Of a stretch of DNA of 64,000 bases, positions 51,866 to 60,208 are shown piece after piece (the stretch's first letter is position 1; every line of letters starts with the position of its first letter). The position numbers and the translations under genes are program-made. Source of the stretch: Bradyrhizobium diazoefficiens (GTDB lineage Bacteria > Pseudomonadota > Alphaproteobacteria > Rhizobiales > Xanthobacteraceae); contig NZ_JAFCJJ010000028.1 of NCBI RefSeq assembly GCF_018131015.1, positions 1 through 64,000 on the forward strand. Direction: 5' to 3'. The notes under the pieces were generated by a model. That model had not been told where the DNA came from. It worked only from the letters and a program-made list of their open reading frames with translations, and ran no database searches.

Positions 51866-52584
51866 GTGCCTGGCTCACCCCCTTCGGAGGCCTGGCTTTT
51901 CTCGGTTTTCTGGTCGCGATTCACTGGAGCTATTTCCGGTCGAACTTCTCGGGTGACGGGCGCGTTACGATTCGGCTGCCGCTCACGCTCGACACCGGCG
52001 CAAAGCGCCTGCTGCTTCGTCCTGCCGCGCAGAGCCATGCTGTTGCCGGCTCGCTCCCCTCCATTCGCGGCAGAGAAGGCGCGATCCAGGCGCAGTTGGA
52101 TGACATTGCGCCGCTGCTGGCGGGATCAGTGCCGCCACTGGATCCGATGTCGCTGCCGCAAACTCCTGCGCCATTGGCGCCCGTGACGGGCAACGGCCCG
52201 GTTGACCGCCTGATCATCAACGATGCTCATCTTCTGCTCGACGGTATCGTGACGGAGACCGAGCTCGTTTGCTGGGGTGATGTCGATATTGCAGCCGGCT
52301 CCGTCATAGGCGCATGCATGAAGGTACGCGGCAACATGCGTGTTGGCGCCAACGTCACGTTTCTGGGGACCGTTGTGGTCAACGGAAACATCAGTGCAGG
52401 CGAGAACTGCGTGTTCTTGTTCGATGTGGTGTCCAAGGGAAAGGTTTCGATCGGAAAAGGTGCGCGACTGGGAAGTTCGACAAGCGAACTCGCGGTGCCA
52501 ATGGAGCGGAGGCGCATAACCGATCAAATACCTCTCGAGATCGGAGCGCTCCTGAGCTCGCAATACGAAATGCGCTATGAGTAG
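51862..52584 (+). CDS. Membrane-anchored bactofilin-like polymer-forming protein
   Basis: This 240-residue protein has an N-terminal membrane helix (LTPFGGLAFLGFLVAIHWSYF), a linker to about 110, then a regular beta-helical domain of short strands (RLIINDAHLLLDGIVTETELVCWGDVDIAAGSVIGACMKVRGNMRVGANVTFLGTVVVNGNISAG). The strand periodicity is that of bactofilins, which self-assemble into filaments and recruit envelope enzymes. The ATG overlaps the stop of the glycosyltransferase gene (ATGA), so the two are translationally coupled. A scaffold or co-polymerase-like role is inferred. Confidence 0.65.
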   Translation: MSAWLTPFGGLAFLGFLVAIHWSYFRSNFSGDGRVTIRLPLTLDTGAKRLLLRPAAQSHAVAGSLPSIRGREGAIQAQLDDIAPLLAGSVPPLDPMSLPQTPAPLAPVTGNGPVDRLIINDAHLLLDGIVTETELVCWGDVDIAAGSVIGACMKVRGNMRVGANVTFLGTVVVNGNISAGENCVFLFDVVSKGKVSIGKGARLGSSTSELAVPMERRRITDQIPLEIGALLSSQYEMRYE

Positions 52585-53224
52585 AGCTGTTGCGCTCGCC
52601 AGGATCATGGCCCTGGTTGTGGTCAATCTGGTGACGGCCGCGCTGAGCATCGAGCCGTACGCAACTGCGGTCGAGGCCCTCGGGCTCGGCAGTTGTGTTT
52701 CAGACTACGTGACATTGTCATGTGATCTCGTTCGCGAGCCGGCGTTTCAATGGTCTTCCCATCTCGTCCTGCTGGGCGCCGCGCTGGCGGTGCTTGCCGT
52801 AACTTCGATAGGTCTAATCCGGCTTTCCATTGCGCCATTCCTGTTTCTGATGATCGCGGCGCTTCTGTTCTGCTTGTCCTTCGACATGGCCTTTCAGCTT
52901 CATGTCAAGAATTTCTCTCGCTTGTTCAGCAGCACATTCAATCTGACGACGCTCGTGATGTTCTTCAGTTTCCTGTTCATGATGGTGATCATGCGCTTTG
53001 AAATACGTCTGGGGTGGCGATTTATCGGAGCGATGCTGCAGTCCTATTTTACGCGCGATGTCGCGTTTCTGTTCTATGCCGCAGTGCAGGGCGCCTATAT
53101 CGGAACGACCGCTCTCTATCTGTTGTTCATCGCCTTTGCGTTTGGCGCCTTTACGATTCACATCATGTCAATTGCGGGTATTTGCCGTCACAGTGCCCGG
53201 TTGCGTAACATGGGCGCAGCATAG
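52577..53224 (+). CDS. Multi-pass membrane protein of unknown function
   Basis: This 215-residue protein has about five hydrophobic helices, for example HLVLLGAALAVLAVTSIGLIRL, FLFLMIAALLFCLSFDMAF, VMFFSFLFMMVIM and ALYLLFIAFAFGAFTIHI. An N-terminal loop carries two Cys (LGSCVSDYVTLSCDL). No family was recognised. It overlaps the preceding gene by 8 bp and ends 2 bp before wecB, so it belongs to the operon and may act in polymer transport or regulation. Confidence 0.75.
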   Translation: MSRAVALARIMALVVVNLVTAALSIEPYATAVEALGLGSCVSDYVTLSCDLVREPAFQWSSHLVLLGAALAVLAVTSIGLIRLSIAPFLFLMIAALLFCLSFDMAFQLHVKNFSRLFSSTFNLTTLVMFFSFLFMMVIMRFEIRLGWRFIGAMLQSYFTRDVAFLFYAAVQGAYIGTTALYLLFIAFAFGAFTIHIMSIAGICRHSARLRNMGAA

Positions 53225-53226
53225 CG

Positions 53227-54375
53227 ATGCAATCGTCGGCGCCCAGGATACTGGTGTTGTTCGGGACGCGACCGGAGGCCATCAAGATGGCGCCCGTGGT
53301 CAATGCATTGCGAGAATCGGATCGTTTCGCCACGGGAGTGTGCGTTTCCGGCCAGCACCGGCAAATTCTGGATCCAGTATTGAGATTGTTCGACATCGTT
53401 CCGGACCTGGATCTTGGCGTCATGCGACCAAATCAGAGTTTGGGCGGGCTGCTGGCTGAACTGGCGGACAGGCTCGGAAGCGCGCTTGACGACTTCAAGC
53501 CGTCTCTTGTGCTGGTTCATGGTGATACGACGACGGCCATGGTCGCGGCCATCGCGGCCTTCTACAGGAATATTCCAGTCGGACATGTCGAGGCAGGACT
53601 GAGGACCGGTTCATTGACCGCGCCCTGGCCGGAAGAATTCAATCGCCGCGTCGTCGCACTCGCTACTCGATTTCATTTCGCGCCAACGGAGCAGGCGCGA
53701 TTGAATCTTCTGACAGAGGGCGTTTCGGGCGACCATATTCACGTAACTGGAAACACCGTGATCGATGCGTTGCGCTGGGTGACGGCCCGGACCTCCGCCT
53801 CTGAAGAGAGAGAGCGATCGTTTGAGAGCTTCTTCAGCTATCTCGATCCTGCCCTTCGCTTGATCGTCGTAACCGGCCATCGCCGCGAAAATTTTGGCGA
53901 CCCCATACTGAATATCTGTCGGGCAATCCGCAAACTCGCGTCCCGCACGGATGTTCAGATCGTCTATCCGGTTCATCCGAACCCCAACGTGCGCGATGTG
54001 GTGAAGGCCGAACTCGCTGGCCTGGACAGGGTGTTTCTGATCGAGCCGGTCGATTACGAGCCGTTCGTCTATCTCGTGAACCGGTCTTACTTCCTGTTGA
54101 CCGATTCCGGGGGGCTTCAGGAAGAAGGGGCCTCTCTTGGCAAGCCGGTGCTTGTGATGCGCGACAGGACCGAACGGCCGGAGGGACTTCGCGCCGAAGC
54201 CATCCGGTTGATTGGCTCGGAAACCGAGCGGATCGTCAGCGAGGTCGAGCGACTGCTCGACGATGAAATCGCCTATGCCTCGATGGCCCGTTCGTCCCTT
54301 GCTTTCGGCGACGGAACGGCGGCAATGCGCATTCGGGGCGTGCTCGAACAGAACCTCGATAGATTCTATCGTTGA
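53227..54375 (+). CDS. wecB: UDP-N-acetylglucosamine 2-epimerase (non-hydrolysing)
   Basis: This 382-residue WecB/MnaA-type enzyme converts UDP-GlcNAc to UDP-ManNAc. Motifs: LVLFGTRPEAIKMAPVV, VVCVSGQHRQ-like near 40, VHGDTTTAMVAAIAAFY, GHVEAGLRT, PWPEEFNRR, VTGHRRENFG, YPVHPNPNVRD and LLTDSGGLQEEGASLGKPVLVMRDRTERPEG. Placed directly downstream of the synthase genes, it suggests that the polymer contains ManNAc or its derivatives. That is inference from context. Confidence 0.96.
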   Translation: MQSSAPRILVLFGTRPEAIKMAPVVNALRESDRFATGVCVSGQHRQILDPVLRLFDIVPDLDLGVMRPNQSLGGLLAELADRLGSALDDFKPSLVLVHGDTTTAMVAAIAAFYRNIPVGHVEAGLRTGSLTAPWPEEFNRRVVALATRFHFAPTEQARLNLLTEGVSGDHIHVTGNTVIDALRWVTARTSASEERERSFESFFSYLDPALRLIVVTGHRRENFGDPILNICRAIRKLASRTDVQIVYPVHPNPNVRDVVKAELAGLDRVFLIEPVDYEPFVYLVNRSYFLLTDSGGLQEEGASLGKPVLVMRDRTERPEGLRAEAIRLIGSETERIVSEVERLLDDEIAYASMARSSLAFGDGTAAMRIRGVLEQNLDRFYR

Positions 54376-54402
54376 CGGTCTCGGAGCATCGCCGATCGCA
54401 AG

Positions 54403-56307
54403 CTATTGCTGCTTGATGTCCGTCCTGGCTTTCGGCAGTCCTGCACCGGGGCCAAGATGGACGACCAGTGTCTTGCCGTCAGTCGCCTTGATTTTCCAGT
54501 CCGAGCCCTCGAGAGTAATTTCCGCCGTTCCTTCGATGAGGCGCGGCTCAATGAAGTGATGGGCAGGGACCAGCCACGTCATATCTCGCAGCGAATTTGA
54601 ATTCTCGGCCTTCAGAAACAGATCGTTGCCGTCGCGGCGCGAGATGCTCCACTGCGTTTCTTCGCGTCGGCTCAGAAAGCGGGACAATTCCGCCATTGTA
54701 TACCAGCGAAAGCGATCATGAAGGCTTCGTGCCTCGGTAATCATTGCCGCCACTGAAGGTTCGAAGAGATGAACGCCGGTGGGATGAAAATAGAACAATC
54801 TCACTTCGTGCTCGTCGGCAGTAAAGCGCGTCAAGCTCGTCAGCCATGGCGTAACCTGAGTTTGCTCGTCGAGCTTGGCCCAGAACATCTCCTCGAAGGA
54901 AGCCGTCTCACCACAGATCGCGATTGGGAACGACCAGACACCAGCGTCGACGGGCTCGCCGCGGCGATATCCGCGGGTAGGGGCCGAGTCGCTGTTGGCG
55001 GTGGTGTAATAGGCCAGAAAATCATGTTGCCGCAGCCAGTCTGTGACCCACACGGGATGCTGGCCGCCAGGGGCGGAATAGACGCGTATCGGCTCCTTCG
55101 TCGCTGACGCGAGAGCATCTACGTTCAATTCAAGCAGGTATGCGTCCCGCTCGGCGCTTCCTTCATTGACCTGCTTGGCCCAATAATTGTGAATCCAGCC
55201 GCCGTGGCTGCCGACTTCATGGCCCTGCAAGGCCAGATTTCGGAGTACGGTTTGGATCGACTTGTTGTGCGGGACGTCTATTCCCTTCTTGTCGCCTTTT
55301 TCGTTGACGTCAGGACCCGCGGTCACATGCACCGAGAATGGGCCGTCGTTGAAGAATCCGCTAGCGACCATTTTCTCGAGTGGCTTGATCGCGGAAGCAG
55401 CGTCAACGTGAATGTTCAACACCATGCCGCCGACTGCGCCGGGCGTCATGGCGAGGACCGGCAATCCGCTTTCGATCGCCAGCAAGCGCAGGAAGCGGTG
55501 AAGCGGCCAGCCGTTGGTGCTGGTCAGCTTCAAGGTTCCGATCGGCAAGTTGGCGAAGATGATGCGGCCTTCCCCGTGCTTGCGAATCCCGGCGACGATT
55601 TGTCCGTCATGTCCGACGAGCAAGGGTTCGCCGTCATAGGGCCCGTCCGTCTCCAGGGAAGCGGTTGTCCATTCCGGATAGGAGTAGGTTCTGAGCCGCA
55701 GATTGAATGGCGCTTGCGCAGCGGCTTCTGGATCCTCAACGGCAAGGCCCGGGGGCAGACCAAGCACCTTGGCGCTGGCGCTGGACGCGAACACCGGACC
55801 CCGCCGAAACATCTTGTCGCCAAGCCGTTCGGACATGGCATAATTGACGCCGACCAGCCCGGAGAGAACTGATCGATCCAGGGCATATCGCCCGTCGGGG
55901 CGCATCAGCGCGGCATCGAACACAACGAGCAATCGACCGCCATGATCGACGTATTGTTGAAGTCCCGAGACGAATTCTGACGAAACGTTTCGGGCGAGTT
56001 CGTCGGGCAGCACGAGGCCTGCAAAGCGGCCCTGTTGGTCGCGCCAGTCGGATACGACCTGGCCGGCGGTCACGATGCGTGCCGGCAGGCCTTGCTCCCG
56101 GGCAGCGTTCAACCACATCTGAGCAGCCACCGACGCCTGCTCGGAATCAGCAACGACGATGCCGATTTCGGTCGGCAGGTCCGGCTTTGTCTCAGCGGAT
56201 TGCGCCGGAGCGAGGGCGATGGATATGGCGGCGAAGATGAGAGCCAGAGCCGAAATCCGGGGCGAGCGTTTCATGGCCGAGGCAATTGCCTTCTGAACAA
56301 TATGCAT
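54403..56307 (-). CDS. Large exported polysaccharide deacetylase-like protein
   Basis: This 634-residue protein has a signal peptide and an N-terminal domain of about 240 residues resembling a class I glutamine-amidotransferase-like fold (YVDHGGRLLVVFDAALM). A NodB-like domain follows with NIH300-V-D302 and H363-x4-H368 (GHEVGSHGGW), where a metal and catalytic base would sit. It lacks the canonical paired Asp, reading HVD instead. It probably trims N-acetyl groups from the polymer in the periplasm. The GAGGT site favours the start at 56307. It is convergent with wecB, the gene ends being 27 bp apart. Confidence 0.8.
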   Translation of the reverse strand: MHIVQKAIASAMKRSPRISALALIFAAISIALAPAQSAETKPDLPTEIGIVVADSEQASVAAQMWLNAAREQGLPARIVTAGQVVSDWRDQQGRFAGLVLPDELARNVSSEFVSGLQQYVDHGGRLLVVFDAALMRPDGRYALDRSVLSGLVGVNYAMSERLGDKMFRRGPVFASSASAKVLGLPPGLAVEDPEAAAQAPFNLRLRTYSYPEWTTASLETDGPYDGEPLLVGHDGQIVAGIRKHGEGRIIFANLPIGTLKLTSTNGWPLHRFLRLLAIESGLPVLAMTPGAVGGMVLNIHVDAASAIKPLEKMVASGFFNDGPFSVHVTAGPDVNEKGDKKGIDVPHNKSIQTVLRNLALQGHEVGSHGGWIHNYWAKQVNEGSAERDAYLLELNVDALASATKEPIRVYSAPGGQHPVWVTDWLRQHDFLAYYTTANSDSAPTRGYRRGEPVDAGVWSFPIAICGETASFEEMFWAKLDEQTQVTPWLTSLTRFTADEHEVRLFYFHPTGVHLFEPSVAAMITEARSLHDRFRWYTMAELSRFLSRREETQWSISRRDGNDLFLKAENSNSLRDMTWLVPAHHFIEPRLIEGTAEITLEGSDWKIKATDGKTLVVHLGPGAGLPKARTDIKQQ

Positions 56308-56778
56308 TTGACCTCAACGGACCGCTTCTTGCCCCATGGTCTGACGGCTCCGATCGGCCGTTCACAACCCAGGTCGCCGGTTAACCAAAATAGTTCTCTC
56401 GGGCTGCTGAGCTGAGTGTCAATTTCATAGCAGACAATGTCATTGCCCAAAAGCAGGGTTGCCGAACGGCAATCCGAAAGCACTGGTGTGGTGAATGAAG
56501 TCGATGCCGGCGCGCGAAGTAGTTCACGGCGACGCAGAAGCGCGTGCCGGCCGACATCTGGGGGCAGGACCTCCACGCCCAAGGGAAGCTACATTCCCCC
56601 GGACTGGACCATCGGTGGCGGCGCCATCAGGTGGCCTGACATTTTCGACCCGGGGGCCCGGCACGTCTTTCACCAACGCGGCGGGACCGAGGTGCTCATG
56701 AAGCCGGGTTTCGAGACCGACGAGACCGGTGCAGGAGTGCATAGCCCGTCCGGAGACGGTGTCGATCCCGTCCCTGCG
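56308..56778. other. Intergenic region after the polysaccharide cluster
   Basis: No supported gene. A reading frame at 56437-57306 runs antisense through the downstream ABC gene and is rejected. The stretch 56590-56780 has high GC and could be a remnant of a gene that I cannot place. The AT-rich cluster gives way here to the usual composition. Confidence 0.4.
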
Positions 56779-57981
56779 TTATTCGACGGTGATCGCCGTG
56801 ACCTGGACCCAGTCCTTGCCGTCGAACTTTTGAACGACCAGTCGCTTGAACGGCACGTAATTGTCCGGCGAGGTGTTGTAGGTCGTGCCCGGCAGCAGGG
56901 ACGGGGCCGCCACGTTGTTCAGGTGCGTGGCCTGGTACAGCAGATTCTCCCGCGTCAGATTGTCCCCGCACGCCTCGATGATCTTTCCCATGATGTAGGC
57001 GAAGGAATAGACGGCGAAGCCGATCTCGTTCTTGGGATCCTCGTTCGGAAGGTACTTCTTCATGAAGGCCTGGTAGGCAACGACGTCAGCGTCCTCCGCC
57101 CATTTGGGACTCGAGACCTGCTTGTAGGGCGTGGCCGCGATGATCCCGGTCACGGCATCGAAACCGGCGGCCTCCAGGAATTGCCGGCCGACGGACGGGC
57201 TGACGACGAGCTGCAACGGCTTCCAGTCGAGCTCAAAGGCCTTCTTCATCGATTGCGAGGCGGCCTTGCCGAGCGAGACGTTGAAGAACACGTCGGCGCC
57301 CGATGATTTGAGCTGCGCGACCTGCGAATCCATCGTGGGATCGGTGAGTTCGTAGGTGACCTCCTTGACGATCATGCTGGAAGCCTTGTCGCCGAGGCCC
57401 TTCTTGAATCCGGACACGTAGTCGCGGCCGAAATCGTCGTTCTGCATGAGGATGGCGACCTTCGCGTCCGGCTTCACGGACAACAGATATTTTGCGAGGA
57501 TCTCGCCTTCCGTTCCATAGAGGTGGAAGGCCGGCGTCGACCATCTGAACGCCTTGGGCTGATTCCACTTGTTGGCGCCGGTCGAGACCAGGAGTTGCGG
57601 CACGCCCTTGCCGTTCAGGTATTTCTGCACCGAGGATTGCGCCGCAGTCCCGGACGAGCCGAACAGCGCGAGCACGCCGTCGCTCTCGACCAGCTTGCGG
57701 GTCTGCTCGACGGTCTTGGGCGGCGAGAACGCGTCATCGAGCGAAATCAAATTGATCTTGCGGCCGTTGATGCCGCCCTTTTCCTCGTTGAGCATGCGGA
57801 AATAGGCGACCTCGGTGCGGCCCTGGATGCCGTGGACCGACAGGGGACCGCTATACGGCATGGTTTGCCCGAGCCTGACTTCGGTGTCCGAGGCGCCCTC
57901 GTCGTATTTCTTCTCGGCGGCCATGGCGCCGTTTGCGATGAGGAAACCGGCCGCGAGGGCCGCCGACAAGATACTCTTCAT
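56779..57981 (-). CDS. ABC transporter substrate-binding protein, branched-chain amino acid type
   Basis: This 400-residue periplasmic protein has a signal peptide (MKSILSAALAAGFLIANGAMA). It has the LivJ-like fold: VRLGQTMPYSGPLSVHG, GGINGRKINLISLDDAFSPPKTVEQTRKLVESDGVLALFGSSGTA and later KVAILMQNDDFGRDYVSGFKKG. It binds an amino acid, amide or aromatic ligand in the periplasm. No permease or ATPase genes are near, but the acyl-CoA-ligase-like gene that follows on the same strand suggests a carboxylic-acid ligand. Confidence 0.9.
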   Translation of the reverse strand: MKSILSAALAAGFLIANGAMAAEKKYDEGASDTEVRLGQTMPYSGPLSVHGIQGRTEVAYFRMLNEEKGGINGRKINLISLDDAFSPPKTVEQTRKLVESDGVLALFGSSGTAAQSSVQKYLNGKGVPQLLVSTGANKWNQPKAFRWSTPAFHLYGTEGEILAKYLLSVKPDAKVAILMQNDDFGRDYVSGFKKGLGDKASSMIVKEVTYELTDPTMDSQVAQLKSSGADVFFNVSLGKAASQSMKKAFELDWKPLQLVVSPSVGRQFLEAAGFDAVTGIIAATPYKQVSSPKWAEDADVVAYQAFMKKYLPNEDPKNEIGFAVYSFAYIMGKIIEACGDNLTRENLLYQATHLNNVAAPSLLPGTTYNTSPDNYVPFKRLVVQKFDGKDWVQVTAITVE

Positions 57982-58015
57982 TTCGTTCTCCCGAGTTTTT
58001 CTTGTTCGTTCGCTT

Positions 58016-59761
58016 TCATGCCGATGCGCTTGCCATTGATGCGAGCTCCTCGCGGAGTTGCCGCTTGACGATCTTGCCGCTCGCGGTGCGTGGCAGCTCC
58101 TCGATGCGGATGTCGACGGTGACGGGTAGCTTGAAGGCGGCGAGAAGCGGGCGCAGATGTTCGATCACCTGCTCGGCGGTCAGGCGCGATCCGGCCCTTG
58201 CGCGAACGACGGCGCCGACGAGCTCGCCGAGCACGCGATCGGGAATGCCGACGATCGCCGCCTCGAGGATATCGGGATGCGCGAGCAGCGCGTCCTCGAT
58301 CTCGACGCAATAGATGTTCTCGCCGCCGCGGATCAGCATGTCCTTGGCGCGATCGAGCAGATAGACGAAGCCGTCTGCGTCCATGCGAACGATGTCGCCG
58401 GTGCGATACCATCCGTCGCGGAACGCGGCTGCGGTCGCCTGCGGATTGTTCCAGTATCCTTTCACGACGTTGCCGCCGTAGATCTCGAGTTCGCCGATGG
58501 CACCTGGGGGCAGCGTGTTTCCTGCCTCGTCGATGACGCGCAGATCGCATCCGGGAACGGCCGGTCCGACGGAGTCCGGCCGCGCGAGATAATCCTCGGC
58601 ACCGTTCGAGGTCGAGACCGAGGACGTCTCGGTGGCGCCATAGCCGGTGCCGCCGAACTTGCCCGGAAACAGCGCGGCGATCTTCAGGGTGAGCTCCGGC
58701 GATGCGGCGGCGCCGCCATAGGAGAGACCTTCAAGGCTCGAAATGTCTCGGCGCAAAAAGTCCGGCGACTCCAGCAATTGCCACGTCATCGACGGCACGC
58801 CGGACACTCCGTTGATGCGCTCGCGCTCGATCAGCTCGAGCGCGGCCTCGGCATTCCATTTGTACATGAGCACGATCTTCGAGCCGTTGGCCAATGCCGG
58901 GATCATGATCGAGTGGCACCCCGTGACATGGAAGAACGGCACCGGCAGCAGCACCGCTTTCTGCACCTCCGGCGGTGCGGGCAGGGGATCGCCGCGCCGG
59001 AGCGCGGCCCGCGCGCCCGAGAACGTGATGTTCACGAGATTGCACATGATGTTCCGGTGCGTTCCGAGTGCGCCCTTGGGACGGCCGGTGGTGCCTGAGG
59101 TGTAGAGGATGGTCGCGTCGTCGTCCGGCTGGATGTCACGGTCGGGTGGCGCGCGCTCCGGCAAGCTGTCGTAGTTCGATGACGGTCCGATCAGATCCGC
59201 CAGCGCGACCGCGTTTCCGTCGGGATGCCCGGGAGTCCGAACGGTGATGAGGGCGGCGGCATGGTCGCCAGTGGGGCGGGATTTCAGGCGCTCGAAGCGC
59301 TCGCTGTCGACGATCGCGACCTTCGCGCCGGAATCGCGCAGTCCGTAGGCCACATCATCTCCGGTGCCCCAGGCATTGAGCGGCACGGCGATGCCGCCGA
59401 TGACTGTCACGGCCCAGAACGCGATCGGCCATTCCGGCAGATTCCGCATGGCGATGGCAACGCGATCACCCTTCTGCACGCCATAATCGTCAGCGAGGCG
59501 CCAGGCGAGGGCCGATGCTGCACGATAATGCGCGCGATACGAGAGGCGTTCGTTCTCGAAGACGATGAAGGTACGGTCACCCCACGCCTTGTTGGCCTCG
59601 AAGATCGCGCGCAGGTCCCGGTGTGCCTTCTTGTAGGCGCGGATGGGGCGACCGGAGACGGTGACCGTCTCCATCTCGAATGGCGCGCCCGGCGCGGTCA
59701 ACCGGCTGTACGTCTCGGCGAGCGAGAGCGCGGGCCATTCGCGGACCTCACTGGTCATCAT
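58016..59761 (-). CDS. Acyl-CoA synthetase / AMP-forming ligase
   Basis: This 581-residue adenylate-forming enzyme shows the AMP-binding signature ATILYTSGTTGRPKGALGTHRN near 215, GGTGYGATETSSVSTSNG near 375, GELEIYGGNVVKGYWNNP and the A8 region WYRTGDIVRMDADGFVYLLDRAKDMLIRGGENI. The final PRTASGKIVKRQLREELAS has the catalytic Lys (SGKIVKR). It activates a carboxylic acid (fatty or aromatic) to its CoA ester. It lies upstream of the ABC binding protein on the same strand and is probably co-transcribed. Confidence 0.94.
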   Translation of the reverse strand: MMTSEVREWPALSLAETYSRLTAPGAPFEMETVTVSGRPIRAYKKAHRDLRAIFEANKAWGDRTFIVFENERLSYRAHYRAASALAWRLADDYGVQKGDRVAIAMRNLPEWPIAFWAVTVIGGIAVPLNAWGTGDDVAYGLRDSGAKVAIVDSERFERLKSRPTGDHAAALITVRTPGHPDGNAVALADLIGPSSNYDSLPERAPPDRDIQPDDDATILYTSGTTGRPKGALGTHRNIMCNLVNITFSGARAALRRGDPLPAPPEVQKAVLLPVPFFHVTGCHSIMIPALANGSKIVLMYKWNAEAALELIERERINGVSGVPSMTWQLLESPDFLRRDISSLEGLSYGGAAASPELTLKIAALFPGKFGGTGYGATETSSVSTSNGAEDYLARPDSVGPAVPGCDLRVIDEAGNTLPPGAIGELEIYGGNVVKGYWNNPQATAAAFRDGWYRTGDIVRMDADGFVYLLDRAKDMLIRGGENIYCVEIEDALLAHPDILEAAIVGIPDRVLGELVGAVVRARAGSRLTAEQVIEHLRPLLAAFKLPVTVDIRIEELPRTASGKIVKRQLREELASMASASA

Positions 59762-60208
59762 GGCACTCGCGCAGGCATCGCGGCGTCATGCGTTTCCTCC
59801 GTTGCACACGGCTTGTTCTTACGCGCCGACTTCTTGTTATGACGCACGGTTCGCGCGCCCTTCGTCGACAATGTTGGTCAGCGCTTGACGGTGCTGCTTG
59901 CGTTGAGGTGCTGGTACGCGAGCCGGACTCGCGAGGACATATGAGCAATGCGCGCGGCTCATAAACGTGTCGCGGAACGGGCGTTTCGCCGGTATTCGGC
60001 GGCGCGCGCCTGGCGATCATGTCTCGTTTCAATCCACCTGCCAGCGTCTGAACGCAAGGCGCTGCCGACCAGGGATCGCGAAGTTCGAGCCACACTGCTG
60101 GCCCGCGTGAAATGACGATTGACAGGCGGCTTCGGCCACTTTAGTCAACCAATTAACTAGTTAATCGCTTAATTAAACGGCCTTGAGCCGTGGGGAGGAA
60201 ACCGCCTG
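59762..60208. other. Divergent control region of the acyl-CoA cluster
   Basis: About 450 bases separate two divergent catabolic genes. No gene is supported. It contains a perfect palindrome (see separate entry), a second short palindrome TTAATTAA near 60169-60176, and an AT-rich patch between 60140 and 60180 that stands out from the GC-rich surroundings. Confidence 0.55.
60152..60165. promoter_or_regulatory. Perfect palindromic operator upstream of the dienoyl-CoA reductase gene
   Basis: ATTAACTAGTTAAT is a perfect 14-bp palindrome, 44 bases before the start codon of the fadH-like gene. The AACTAGTT core is typical of TetR-family operators. No TetR gene is in the window. The IclR-like regulator at 62305 might act here, but IclR sites usually look different. 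Confidence 0.6.

Noticed and set aside
56308..56778. A duplicate of the tRNA-Tyr 3' end as the right attachment site of an island
   Set aside because: I looked for the T-arm and acceptor sequence here and did not see it; the right end of a putative island remains unknown.
56437..57306. A 289-codon plus-strand frame
   Set aside because: Most of it is antisense to the ABC binding-protein gene; the first 340 bases show no domain or ribosome binding site.
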